Source: Trichobilharzia szidati
Taxonomy: Eukaryota > Platyhelminthes > Trematoda > Strigeidida > Schistosomatidae
Assembly (NCBI GenBank): GCA_944472155.2
Contig: OX235279.1
Coordinates: 150,620,199-150,684,198, forward strand
DNA: 64,000 nt
Direction of reading: 5' to 3'
Position numbers and translations under genes: made by a program. This document shows, piece after piece, positions 44,112 to 54,600 of this stretch (positions within the stretch are counted from its first letter, which is position 1; each line of letters starts with the position of its first letter). Under the pieces are notes generated by a model, which saw only the letters and a program-made list of their open reading frames with translations, was not told where the DNA came from and ran no database searches.

Positions 44112-46946
44112 GTGGTGAGACTGACTATCAGTTGCCTGTACAGTAATGTGAGAGGTCTAAGAGGCAAAATAGCTGAACTTAGATACCTACAATCACAGCT
44201 GAACTCCAAAATCATAATACTGACGGAAACCTGGCTAACTTCTACGGTGGCAGACAGCGAAGTCAGTATAAATGATATGGTCCTTGTCAGGCGAGATAGG
44301 GATCTGAAAGAAGGAGGTGGAGTCGCCATATACGTCGACAAACAGCTCAGATGTGTCCATGCAATCGACCCTCCCCTCATTGAGCTCCCTGACTCCATAT
44401 GGTGCCATTTCACCGTTGGGTACTGTAAGTATCTAGTGGGCAGCATTTACAGATCACCTTCATGTGGAGCAGACCACAACCAGGTACTGCTGAATGCAAT
44501 TTCAGCGACACATGACCTGGGTTATGATCAAATTGTCATAGCTGGAGACTTCAATGCCCCATCTCTTAACTTGATGACGGGATGTGCCCAGGACAGATTT
44601 GATCGAAATCTGCTGCATACCATCACGGAGGCCGGATTCACCGAAAATGTCAGAATGGATACTAGGTGGGGCCCAGATGGGAAGTCTTCTAGACTGGATT
44701 ATGTGCTCACTAGTGACCAGCTACTAGTGGAAAACGTTCAGATCACGACTCCCATAGGTAGTAGTGACCATGCGGTCATAACATTCGACATAGTCCTCCG
44801 CGAGCGTTTACAGTGGGACAATACACAGCCCTATCTGTGTTATAACAAAGCCAATTACACCGAAATGCGAAGACTTTTGTCTGAAGCAAATTGGCCAAAA
44901 AATTGGACAGAGCTTACAGTAGAAGAACACTGGAGAGTGGTAAAGGAGATCATTCACCAGGCGATCTCAGACACTGTTCCTTTGGTCACACCTAAAGCTA
45001 GAAAGCAACGTTCATGGCTAAAAAGGGGGACACAACGCCTTCTACAGGCGAAGCGAAAAGCCTGGTTTGCGTGGCGAGTATCGCAGAGTCAACCCGAACA
45101 TGAAGAGTACCTCGAACTCAGGAATCGGTGTAACATACGAGTCCGGAGTGATAGAAGGACATTTCAGAGAAACCTCGCCAATAAGCTTTTCGTGAACCCC
45201 AAAAGCCTATACAGGTTTATGTCTGAAAGAAAACCGACCAACCAGGGAGCTTGCAATATAGTGGGTTCTGATGGGAAATCTCTTACTAGTCTTGAAATGG
45301 CAGAGACATTCAGTCTAGCCTTTCACAGGCAACTGAACAGTAACGAGGATTTTACCCTCACAAAACATCAAGATTACAATGCAAGACCAACGTGCGAAAA
45401 CCTGCTGGGTACATTTCAAATTACCCCGGCTATGGTACTCATAAAATTGGGAAAGTTGGCTTCGGGAAAGTCTGCAGGTTGCGACGACATAAGACCATCC
45501 GTCCTGAAGCAGTGTTCAGAAAGTCTCTGCCAACCCCTAAGTGATCTGTTTCAACACTCCTTTGATGTAGGGAAACTTCCATGTGAATGGAAACGAGCCA
45601 TCCTATCCCCTATCTTCAAGGGTGGTGACCGGCAGAACGCGACCAGTTACAGACCAGTTGCGCTACTCCCAGTGATATCGAAGATATTCGAAAGTCTCAT
45701 TGACGACCACATGAGAAAATACTTCGACGGGACTAACCTACTCCATGAAGCACAGCATGGTTTCAGGAAGGGGAGATCCTGTGTGACGAATCTTCTACTA
45801 GCTTGGAACGATTGGACACTATCCTGGGATGTAAAGGTACCAGTCCATGTGATCTTTCTCGACTTTGCGAAAGCATTCGGCACAGTTCACCATGGTCTGC
45901 TCCTTCACAAAATAAGCAAAGCGGGTGTTTCTGGAGCACTTCTCGCATGGCTGGAAGATTATTTAGGCGAGAGAGAATTCTGCACCAAAGTCAACCGCAT
46001 CCGATCATCCTGGCACACCTCGGCATCAGGGGTTCCTCAGGGTTCTATCTTAGGGCCGTTGATGTTTTTGATTTTTATCAATGACCTGCCCTGTCAACTG
46101 AATTGCTCTGCGCTTCTTTACGCTGACGACGTAAAGATTTGGAGAGCAATAAACTCATCGGAAGACTCCGACAGATTGCAGGCTGACCTGCAAACGCTGG
46201 GGGACTGGGCTCTGGCTAACGGAATGCCTTTCAACTTAAAGAAGTGCAAAGTAGTGCAACTTCATTCCGGCAGGTCACAGAGTGCAAATTACACCCTTGG
46301 TGGCCAGAACTTGAGTTGTGTGCCATCAGAACGCGATCTAGGCCTTATTTTAACAGAAAAGCTAGACACCAGTGTAAATTACACGAGGGACGTCGCCAAA
46401 GCTTACGGCACTTTACACTTTATGCATAGGCAACTGGGAGCTCTTACTCCTGAACTATTCCTAACGTTGTATACGACATACGTGAGGCCACTCCTTGAGG
46501 TGCATAATATCATTGCTCCTCCGCTACTCAAAAGGGATGCTAACATGCTAGAAAGTGTCCAGAGACGAGCGACAAAATGGGTGATCGGCCTCCGCAACAA
46601 ATCATATGAGGAGAGACTGAAGAAATTAAGTCTTTTCACACTTAGTTACCGTAGTCACAGGGGAGACCTCATCACCGTCTATAAGATCCTAAATGACCAG
46701 GCCCATCCTAACAAGAGCATCCTGCCATTAAGTGATTATAGGCTTCCACGAGGTAACCCGCTAAGGATAGCACACCAGAGACCAAGGACTCGAGTGCGTT
46801 CACATTTCTTCTCGCTTCGAGTTTGCCGTCTCTGGAACGCTTTACCGGCGGCCGTAACTACAGCTCCATCTGTGGAGATTTTTAAGCGGAAGCTGGACAA
46901 TCATGCAGAAATGCATGGTTTGTGTCTCAATGGCTTACCCTCTTAA
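44112..46946 (+). CDS. Family C ORF2: endonuclease-reverse transcriptase, 944 codons open
   Basis: The frame has no stop from well before 44112 to TAA at 46944. The first Met codon is not obvious, so initiation may depend on ORF1 termination (inference). The AP endonuclease shows CLYSNVRGLRGKIAELRYLQ, TETWLTSTV, GGGVAIYV, IYRSPSC, GDFNAPSLN, RLDYVLTSD and SSDHAVITF. The RT shows KSAGCDDIRPSVLK, SYRPVALLPVISKIFE, FRKGRSCVTNLLLAW, FLDFAKAFGTVHH, SGVPQGSILGPLMFLIFIND and LLYADDVKIW. Motif C is intact. In motif A the first, catalytic Asp is kept, but the usual AFD reads AFG. The C-terminus has VQRRATKWVIGL, YEERLKKLSLF and LSYRSHRGDLI. Length is normal for CR1 ORF2. Confidence 0.9.
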   Translation: MVRLTISCLYSNVRGLRGKIAELRYLQSQLNSKIIILTETWLTSTVADSEVSINDMVLVRRDRDLKEGGGVAIYVDKQLRCVHAIDPPLIELPDSIWCHFTVGYCKYLVGSIYRSPSCGADHNQVLLNAISATHDLGYDQIVIAGDFNAPSLNLMTGCAQDRFDRNLLHTITEAGFTENVRMDTRWGPDGKSSRLDYVLTSDQLLVENVQITTPIGSSDHAVITFDIVLRERLQWDNTQPYLCYNKANYTEMRRLLSEANWPKNWTELTVEEHWRVVKEIIHQAISDTVPLVTPKARKQRSWLKRGTQRLLQAKRKAWFAWRVSQSQPEHEEYLELRNRCNIRVRSDRRTFQRNLANKLFVNPKSLYRFMSERKPTNQGACNIVGSDGKSLTSLEMAETFSLAFHRQLNSNEDFTLTKHQDYNARPTCENLLGTFQITPAMVLIKLGKLASGKSAGCDDIRPSVLKQCSESLCQPLSDLFQHSFDVGKLPCEWKRAILSPIFKGGDRQNATSYRPVALLPVISKIFESLIDDHMRKYFDGTNLLHEAQHGFRKGRSCVTNLLLAWNDWTLSWDVKVPVHVIFLDFAKAFGTVHHGLLLHKISKAGVSGALLAWLEDYLGEREFCTKVNRIRSSWHTSASGVPQGSILGPLMFLIFINDLPCQLNCSALLYADDVKIWRAINSSEDSDRLQADLQTLGDWALANGMPFNLKKCKVVQLHSGRSQSANYTLGGQNLSCVPSERDLGLILTEKLDTSVNYTRDVAKAYGTLHFMHRQLGALTPELFLTLYTTYVRPLLEVHNIIAPPLLKRDANMLESVQRRATKWVIGLRNKSYEERLKKLSLFTLSYRSHRGDLITVYKILNDQAHPNKSILPLSDYRLPRGNPLRIAHQRPRTRVRSHFFSLRVCRLWNALPAAVTTAPSVEIFKRKLDNHAEMHGLCLNGLPS

Positions 46947-47117
46947 AATTTGAAACCACATTGTCAATGGATAAGCATACAAGCTAAATCTTCACGACCC
47001 GTCCTGTCTTCTCCCACTGTACCGACTACTCTATCTTTCTTTCTTTATTATTTCACTTATCTCAACCTATATTATCTACACTACAACCTATTATTATCAT
47101 TATTATTATTATTATTA

Positions 47118-47643
47118 CTCTACTTTTATGACTATACCGAATGACCGACGGGTGTTAGGTCAAACTCCATTCACGGCAGCAGCTGAGTCCTAACATACTG
47201 CACACTACAAACCACAATCTTGACCAATCCTCGCATCACTCCTCCTGGAGTCTACCAGAGCTAAAGCAGTCGAGTGGCGGGATTTACTACGCATAAGTTC
47301 ACCGAAGATCTGGAACCTCTACCTTAAAATCAAGAAGCGAGCTCAAAGAAATCACTGGTTTATACTAGCTCGTAATCAGGATATTGGATATTGGATAGGT
47401 AACAAGTATTTTCAGCATCCGTTATCGTTTTTCACAAGCTAGCATAAGCCAACGTGGTCTAATTGCGATCGAATTTGAAATCAGACTGGTTTACAATAAC
47501 TCGTGAAAAACATAAGCTATTAGATACTGTGAGCTACTTGTAATCAATCTCTACACCAGTCTCGTGAGTGTCTACCAAAGCCACACAGAAGTTTGAGGTT
47601 TTCGGTTTACAATATATTTAGGATAGTAGGCTATATGCCTGTG
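47118..47643. other. Gap between two CR1-like elements
   Basis: No coding signature. The right end is probably the 3' untranslated region of the minus-strand family A-like element that ends at 47644. The left part may still be tail of the family C element. Confidence 0.45.
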
Positions 47644-49303
47644 TTAATCCTTTCGATTTGTTACACACAGGAGGTTCAATCTCACCTTGAATGAATCAAC
47701 GGATGGCGCTGATACGACGTGTTCCGGTATGGAGTTCCAATGGTGCACAATTCGATGCGAAAAACGGATCTCCAGACGCAGACGATTCGACCGTGGTTTT
47801 TGAACCTTGAGGTGATGTCCTCGCAATTGGTTGGTGCTAGAAGGAAGAAGTGAATTAGATAAATTAGCTCCAAAATCATTTCTTAGGATACGGTATGCTA
47901 GTATTAGGTCACCCCTAAGCCGTCTGTATGACAGTGGAAATAAACCCAGTCGACTTAACCTCTCCTCATATGAGAAGGTTGAGAAACCCTTTATTAGCTT
48001 AGTTCCTACTCTTTGCACCCTTTCTAATAAGTCTATTTCGTATTTGAAACACTGGCTCGCTGCCTGGATCCCATATTCCAAATGAGGTCTGATATAAGTC
48101 GGATATAATATACGAAATATTTCAGCGTCAAAATTCGCAAAAGCCTTGCGTGTGGCCCATAATATTCGAAAAACCTTAGTGGCTGCAGCTCTACAGTTTG
48201 TTACTGTTTTCAAGTCATGCTGCACAACCACTCCCAAGTCCTTGTACTCAGTGACCACTGGGAGAGCAATGCCATTCATTGAGTAATTGTGCACGTGACT
48301 ATGAGATACATGCATAACTACACTCTTGCTTAAGTTAATCTCCAAGGCCCAGTGCTTACACCAATCACTTAACAAGCTTATATCTTCCTGCAAAGCAAGT
48401 TGATCACTGTCATCGTGTAAAGCCCTCCATATCTTGATGTCATCAGCAAACAGTGAGCAGGATGACTTAACTACCGATGGAATCTCATTAACATGAATCA
48501 GGAAAAGAAGTGGGCCTAGAATTGTACCCTGAGGAACGCCACTCCTAACCGATTCCCATGTTGATAAAACCCCGTTAACTCGTACTCTTTGTCTTCTGTC
48601 CTTTAGAAAGTCTTGAATCCAGTCGGTAACCACTTTATTGATTCCCAGACTACCTAACTTTACTAGAAGACCTGAATGAGAAACCCTGTCAAACGCCTTG
48701 CTAAGGTCGATGAATATGGCATCCACCGGTATATTAGCATCAGCTGAGCTTGCCCAACTTTCTCTGGCCAAAAGAAGGTTGGTCAAGCAAGAATGACCTG
48801 CTCTAAAACCATGCTGTTCCACAGCGAAAAGTTTGTTCCCTTCAATGAACTGAATGATAGCATCACGAATTATTCTTTCTAGTAGTTTAACAACAATACT
48901 GGTCAAACTAACAGGACGATAGTTCTGAACTAAGTTTCTAGATCCGGTTTTGAAGACCGGACTAATGATGGCATCTTTCCAGTCAGTCTCTTGGACATTT
49001 AGACTGGTCCAGAGACATATTGAAGATTACCGACAATGGCTCGGCTATGTTTTCAGCCAATGCTGTTAATATACGTGGGTGGAGTTCATCAGGGCCACTG
49101 GACTTACCAGGATTGAGCCTTAGAAGCCACTTTAGGACAGTATCCTTTCCAATGTATAAGGGTGCCATTTTCAAGTTACCTTCTGGAAAAGTTACAAAGC
49201 TGGTATCAAGATTATCAGAGAATACTTGACTAAAGTGCTTGGACAAAGCCTCAGCCTTAGTCAAGTTATCCTCAGCCATGTTAGTCTGGTCATCTTCAAG
49301 CAT
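47644..49303 (-). pseudogene. Family A-like reverse transcriptase with one frameshift
   Basis: The first frame (49303-48983) reads KAEALSKHFSQVFSDN, NPGKSSGPDELHPRIL and SLDQSKCPRD. At 48981-48988 a tandem duplication of GACT shifts the frame, after which WKDAIISPVF, NYRPVSLTSIVVKLLERI, FRAGHSCLTNLLLARESW, IFIDLSKAFDRVSH (motif A), SGVPQGTILGPLLF (motif B) and LFADDIKIW (motif C, FADD) run without a stop to 47644. The C-terminus keeps YEERLSRLGLFPLSYRRLRG and HHWNSIPE. Apart from the frameshift and loss of its 5' part the RT looks recent. Confidence 0.86.
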
Positions 49304-49351
49304 AAGAGGTGGGATAGCATCACTCTTACGTGTTCTTCTCTTGATATATGA
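49211..49351 (+). repeat. 141-bp duplication flanking an insertion, copy 1
   Basis: The segment from ATTATCAGAGAATACTTGAC to CTTGATATATGA recurs at 50521-50661 in direct orientation with six differences that I counted. It is part of the family A-like RT coding sequence. See the finding on long target-site duplication. Confidence 0.9.
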
Positions 49352-50520
49352 AAATAAATATTATGAAAATAATGACAGTGCACTTCTGCGTCTGAATCCT
49401 ACACCCACTTTTTCGCCCAACATAGATATTTTAAGTTCATTAAACGTGTAGTTACAACAAACTACAATGATAAATTTTTATATTATTGGAAGTACATGAT
49501 AGACATTTTTACACAGGACAATAATATTAGCTCACACAATATAAAAGTTAGCATAACGGGAATAGTTAGTTAGTGCACCAAAATAACTATAATTACTAAA
49601 CAGAATATAAATGTATATATACATATTAATCACTCCCTAAGTACTCCACTTGCTTTCTTTTGCGTTGTTGTTGTTTGTCTTCTTTTGTCTCTCACCATTT
49701 CAGCTTCTATTTGACTTTTTGAATGAGAATGAAGAATGTAGATATTTGCCCATTTACAATGACAAATGATCTGCAAACATTATTGATCCCATATCTTACA
49801 ATTCCCTCGTGAATTGCGCATTGCCTTCACCAACGACGCAACCTGGATTACAGTTGTGAAATATACCTTTATACCAATAAAAAAGTATTGATTTATAATA
49901 CTTCACGATTGTAACTTACAACATAACTGATTGTATCTGCGAAAATAGCTTGCATTTCTTGAAAACACCCGTTTATAAGAAAATACAGACTGTCATTATT
50001 ATTAGCCTACCTTGAGTACTATTCACTTGTGATGTAACGATGAAAATGCTGACAAAAGTATACAAGTGTATTACTTATTTTAAATTATTACCAAATTTGG
50101 ATATAAATCAAGAATAAGACTCGATGCCGTGCACATGAAAGTTATGTGGAGGAATTACTTCAAGCTTTATTTTTTTCCCAAGTATTTGTAATCCATCCAA
50201 AACATACTTGGGTTTTCTTTGTTAATGCGAAGACAATATTTCTATATTTCTTGATGTGTTCCATTGAATGACTAGTTATCATATTGTTCCCATAGACAAA
50301 TGAATGCAACCTTATAATTTTACCATGAACCAAATTTATGTAATTTAAATAATACTTATCCATGCCTGTACAATTGGTGTGTCCTACACAGGTAGGAAAA
50401 AATGTATTTTATTAAATTACTATTATTAAATATGCTTACTAATCGTATATGTAATTTATCATATTGATGATGCCTGTAAACTGGCGTCCCTCATGTACAA
50501 AATGAGAATATACTATTATT
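49352..50520 (+). mobile_element. Inserted LINE 3' end (family D tail) in plus orientation
   Basis: The last 370 bp are homologous to the 3' untranslated end of the family D element on the other strand (51.2-50.85 kb): ACTTCAAGCTTTATTTTTTT, GTTAATGCGAAGACAATATT and the hairpin TGCCTGTAAACTGGCGT (50471-50487). An earlier hairpin variant lies at 50362-50380. The insertion ends in (ATT)n immediately before the second 141-bp copy, as expected of a LINE 3' tail. The first 780 bp are unassigned. Confidence 0.68.
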
Positions 50521-50661
50521 ATTATCAGAGAATACTTGACTAAAGTGCTTGGACAAAGCCTCAGCCTTAGTCAAGTTATCCTCAGCCATGTTTGTCTGGT
50601 CATCCTCAAGCATAAGGGGTGGGATATCATCATTCTTACGTGTTCTTCTCTAGATATATGA
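50521..50661 (+). repeat. 141-bp duplication flanking an insertion, copy 2
   Basis: Direct repeat of 49211-49351. It directly follows the (ATT)n tail of the inserted LINE end and is continuous with further family A-like coding sequence to 50845. Confidence 0.9.
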
Positions 50662-50845
50662 GTAGAGTCTTTTTGGGCAGCCTGGTACACTTTTACCTAA
50701 CTGGGTTTCGTAAGCTATCCTTGACTGGTGAATCAAGGTTTTCCACTGGTTTCTGGTTTCATAGTATTTCAGCCGGAACTGCTGAAGCCCAGTAGAAACA
50801 AAGAGATTCCAGAACCTTTTTCTCCGTCTTAGGATGTCAAAATAA
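50521..50845 (-). mobile_element. Upstream part of the interrupted family A-like LINE
   Basis: The minus strand reads FDILRRRKRFWNLFVSTGLQ, then RIAYETQLGKSVPGCPKRL and YSYI, matching LLRRKHKCWNLFATLE and MKFEAHLAQN..QPKKIFSYI just after the endonuclease in the family A copy at 21.8 kb. It then runs into the 141-bp duplicated block. At 50845 it meets the 3' end of the family D element. Confidence 0.78.
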
Positions 50846-51711
50846 ATTCTCATAGTACAGTACATGAGGGACACCAGTTTACAGGCATCATCAAATTGTT
50901 ACAGAAATAGAACCATATAATTCAATCACAATTTACAGACAGTAGCAAGATATGCTTTACATGTTCGCTGGAGATTATACATACACTTGATAAATGTTAA
51001 TCCCAGTAGTATAAAACAGCCTTTTCACTTATATACAATCATTTCTGTGCGAAGTTGGAAAAATCTGCTAGATCGTCAGTGAGTGCAACACAACAGGAAA
51101 TACAGGAATATTGTCTTCGCATTAACAAAAAAACCAGGTCTTTGGTGGATGGATTATAAGTGCCTGGGAAAAAAATAAAGCTTGAAGTAAATATTCATAC
51201 ATAACTTTGTTGTGTGCAGAGTCCTCGAATTATAGTTCATTGATGTGTTATTTTGAAATCAGTGATGTGTTTATCTCATTTGATCTGCAATGTCATTGTT
51301 GGGAGTAAATACATAAGCTTCAGACGCATTAATTAATGGATTTCTACTGCTTGTGGGTATTTTCTTAGCGTGAGGAAGGTTTATGAAATTCAGCTGTTCC
51401 GACAGGAGTTGAGAATATTAACTGCTCAACAACATTATTGATATAAGTTCATCACATTATCTAAGGAAAGGTGGGTTGCAGTTGATGAGGGACATATGGT
51501 GCCCAACGAGCGTACATCTGTCCATGTGATGTTGTGGTGAGTTATACCTTTTTCATGTTACCGGTTTATGTCCATTTTATTCCACTTATTGTGTTGGGTA
51601 GTAGTTTTACAAACGAGATTTCTTGTCTGTTTGAGGATACGTATCTTAACCGTTAATATTTTATCTAGAATTATAAATATAGTCAAAAATCAACAGGTGT
51701 AGTATTTAAGC

Positions 51712-54600
51712 TTATACATTAAATGGACCTATAATTTCGGAGGCTCTCAGATAGGAACTAGAACTACTATCGTTTGCAAACTCTTGTAGTTTGTCATTAA
51801 GCACCTTTTTGAAGGAGGCCAGTGTACTTGCTTGACGCATTTCCATTGGCAGTTTATTCCATATCTGTGCATACCTAATCAAGTAAAACTTTTGCCTGGT
51901 GGCTGTTTTACATTGTTCGATAGCTACTGTACCCTTAGTGTGTCTTAGTTTGTAGCCATTGTCATCTGAAAGTCGAGTGCCATTAGTGGAGGTAAAAACT
52001 AAGTGGTTTAGAAGCTTATAGTAAAGTGTTAAGTTTAGTCTCAGGCGTCTTAGCCATAGTGTTTCTAGTCCTAGGGTATCACATCTAGTGGAGTTGTTCG
52101 CACGATTTTCGGTTCCGAGTAATTTTAACGTGAAGTACCTCTGCACTCCCTCGACTTTCAATTTGTCCTCTATGCGTATGCTACTATACATGAATGAACA
52201 GTAATCAAATAAAGGACGCACACAAACCTTGTACAACAGAATTCTAGACTCATTTCTGTAGAAGTTCCTGAGTAGAAAGCCGATAAGTCTGCGTGACTTT
52301 GACACTTGTGTGGAGATATGTTCAGAAAATGATAAGTTATGTGAATATTTCAGCCCTAGGTCCAGTACAGATTCCAGCCGTTGAAGTGCATGGCCTTGAA
52401 TTGTCAGGTCAAGTTCTAAATTGTTGCAACCTATGCAGAGCCAGCCACATTTTTCGACATTAAATTGGAGTTGCCAGGTGTCACACCATCTATCCATTTT
52501 TTCTAATTCTTGCTGTATGGCGTTTACTGTTATTCCAAGATCTGTGTTCTTGCATTTATACGTCACTTTTAAGTCATCTGCATATAGTATTGGTTTACCT
52601 ACACTAAAGCATTCACAGATACTGTTTATATATATTATGAATAAGAGTGGGCCTAATACACTTCCCTGGATCACACCACTACTTACTGGTTTAGGCCTTG
52701 AGATTATCCAGCCAACTTTCGTTGTCTGACTTCGGCCACAGAGAAATTATTTTATCCAGCTCAGGAGAGGATCACATATCCCTAGTGAGCATAACCTGCT
52801 GACTAACAGATTATGGGGAACTCTGTCGAAGGCTTTTGTTATATCGAAATATAGTACAATTACTAGTTCTCTGTTGTCCCTACTTCGTGTAACTTCGTTG
52901 AAAAAGTCTATGTGACAGGTCACACATGATCTCTTTTTGAGAAATCCGTGTTGTGATGGATTGATAAGTTCATGTTCTAGTAAGTTGTCTGACCCTTGGT
53001 CTTTAACCACTTTCTCCATTATTCGGGATATTACCGGTGTTATATTGATAGGTCTATAGTTGCATACACTGGTTTTGGCCCCTGCTTTGTGCTTAGGTAA
53101 TATGTATGTGGTTTTCCACACTTCAGGATAAGTTCCAGTTTCCAACGAGAGAGTAAATATTCTAAGTAACAAGACTACCATTTCCGTGCTACCATTTTTG
53201 TACATGACAGATGGTATGTCATCTGTTCCAGTACTACCATTAGACTTCAAAGTCTTAATCGCTGAGTCTATATTTTGTATATTAAAGTCTATTTCGCCTA
53301 ATTTGTAGTTACTTTTGCAGGTCATTTGGAAATTTGGGGTCGGGTGCACTCTGGCGTCATTGCAAAACCACTCATTGAGGAGTTCACTTATAACCTGGGG
53401 ATCATTGTATATTATACCCTTATGTTCCAAGCTGCTTACAGTATTGTCTTTACTGCTTTTTAGGCGTTTCTGCAATATCCTACAAAGTTCCTGAGTTTTG
53501 GAGTTACCCACAAGCGCTTTATTTTCTTCAAGTTGTGACATCATTTTGTGTTTATCTTCAAGCCGTTTAAGAGTTTCATGTATTTGGTTTAATACATTAA
53601 ATTCCTTAAATACATGGTATCTCCATTTTAATTTCTTTAGTTTTAGTAGCGTTTTGCGGTCTATAAATAGAGTTTGTGTCTTTAGAGCAGATTTTAGGGG
53701 CGCGATTGTGTCTCTTGCTGAGCCAATTGTTTTGTAGAAAATATCAAGTGATACTTCCAAGTTATTGTTGATGAAGTATTCTTCCCAGTCAGAACTTCTC
53801 AGCAGATCTGATAGGAATTCCCAATCGGCATTCTTATAGTCCCTATATTGATAGTGCACCGGGGAATTTTTAGGTGTGTGTTTAGTTGTTAGTCGGAGGG
53901 GTAGCGTGCAGTACAATATGTTGTGATCACTGTTATCAAGTTTATTTCCTACCTCTATTGGGATGGGCTCTATTTCATGACAAAGAATTAAGTCAAGAGT
54001 GTTTTCATTTCTTGTAGGGAGGCGTACGCACTGCTTCCATCCGCCTACGTCTAAAGCTTGCAGTAGCTCGTCATGGATTCTAGGTCCTGTACAGGTATCC
54101 CAGTTTACTCCAGGTAAGTTGAAATCGCCACAGACTACTTTGTAGTCAAAGTCCAGCGAGGCTACATGCTCTAGTATTTCTCCAATAGTTATATCAGTCA
54201 TTTCAGAGCTGTTAGGGGGTCTGTATATACATCCCACGAGAATTTTATTTTCGTTTGTGTGGATGCTTATCCACTTAGATTCTGGTAGTTTCTCAGTAGT
54301 TTGGTTATTAGAAGTATTGGAGTTAGTGGATTTAGAGGCATATATTAAGCAGCCGCCTCCTCTTTTGTCAACTCTATCGTTCCTATAGATGTCGTAGTTG
54401 TCTATTACTAGCTTTGAGTCAGGTATATCAGTAGTAAGCCAGGTTTCAGTCACCATTATTAGTGTTGGCCGTTCTATGTATGCCAGGCAGCGAAGCGATG
54501 TTATTTTATTAAGGAGAGATCTAGCATTCAGGAGCATAATCGTTAGTAAACCAGAGTTATTGGAGGAGAGGTTAACATGGTTACTTGTTACTATCCCTAC
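51712..54600 (-). pseudogene. Family D ORF2: endonuclease-reverse transcriptase, one in-frame TAA
   Basis: One frame runs from before 54600, overlapping the end of ORF1, to 51712, broken only by TAA at 52744-52746 directly after LLSWIK. The endonuclease shows MLLNARSLLNKITSLRC, TETWLTTDIPD, GGGCLIYAS, GCIYRPPNS, GDFNLPGVNWD, TLDLILCH and NSDHNILY. The RT shows STGTDDIPSVMYK, NYRPINITPVISRIMEK, FLKKRSCVTCHIDFF, LYFDITKAFDRVPH (motif A intact), SGVIQGSVLGPLLFIIYINS (motif B) and LYADDLKV (motif C). The C-terminus has WNKLPMEMRQASTLASFKK. A single substitution would explain the stop. Confidence 0.88.

Larger units (their letters stand above)
43570..47117 (+). mobile_element. CR1-like LINE, family C, with intact ORF2
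   Basis: This plus-strand element contains the C-terminal part of ORF1, an uninterrupted ORF2 and a roughly 170-bp 3' untranslated region ending in an (ATT)n run (47089-47117). It is richer in G+C than its surroundings. It is truncated in ORF1, so it lacks its own 5' end. ORF1 ends in TAG at 44047-44049, and the ORF2 frame is open well upstream of that point. Among the elements in this window it has the best-preserved coding capacity. Confidence 0.88.
47644..49351 (-). mobile_element. CR1-like LINE (family A-like), RT part, interrupted
   Basis: This minus-strand copy resembles family A at 20-23 kb. It covers the segment after the endonuclease through the C-terminus. At 49351 it is interrupted by a 1.17-kb insertion, and its upstream part resumes at 50521-50845, with 141 bp present on both sides. 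A still earlier endonuclease segment is found at 59.29-59.68 kb, beyond two further inserted elements. Confidence 0.85.
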
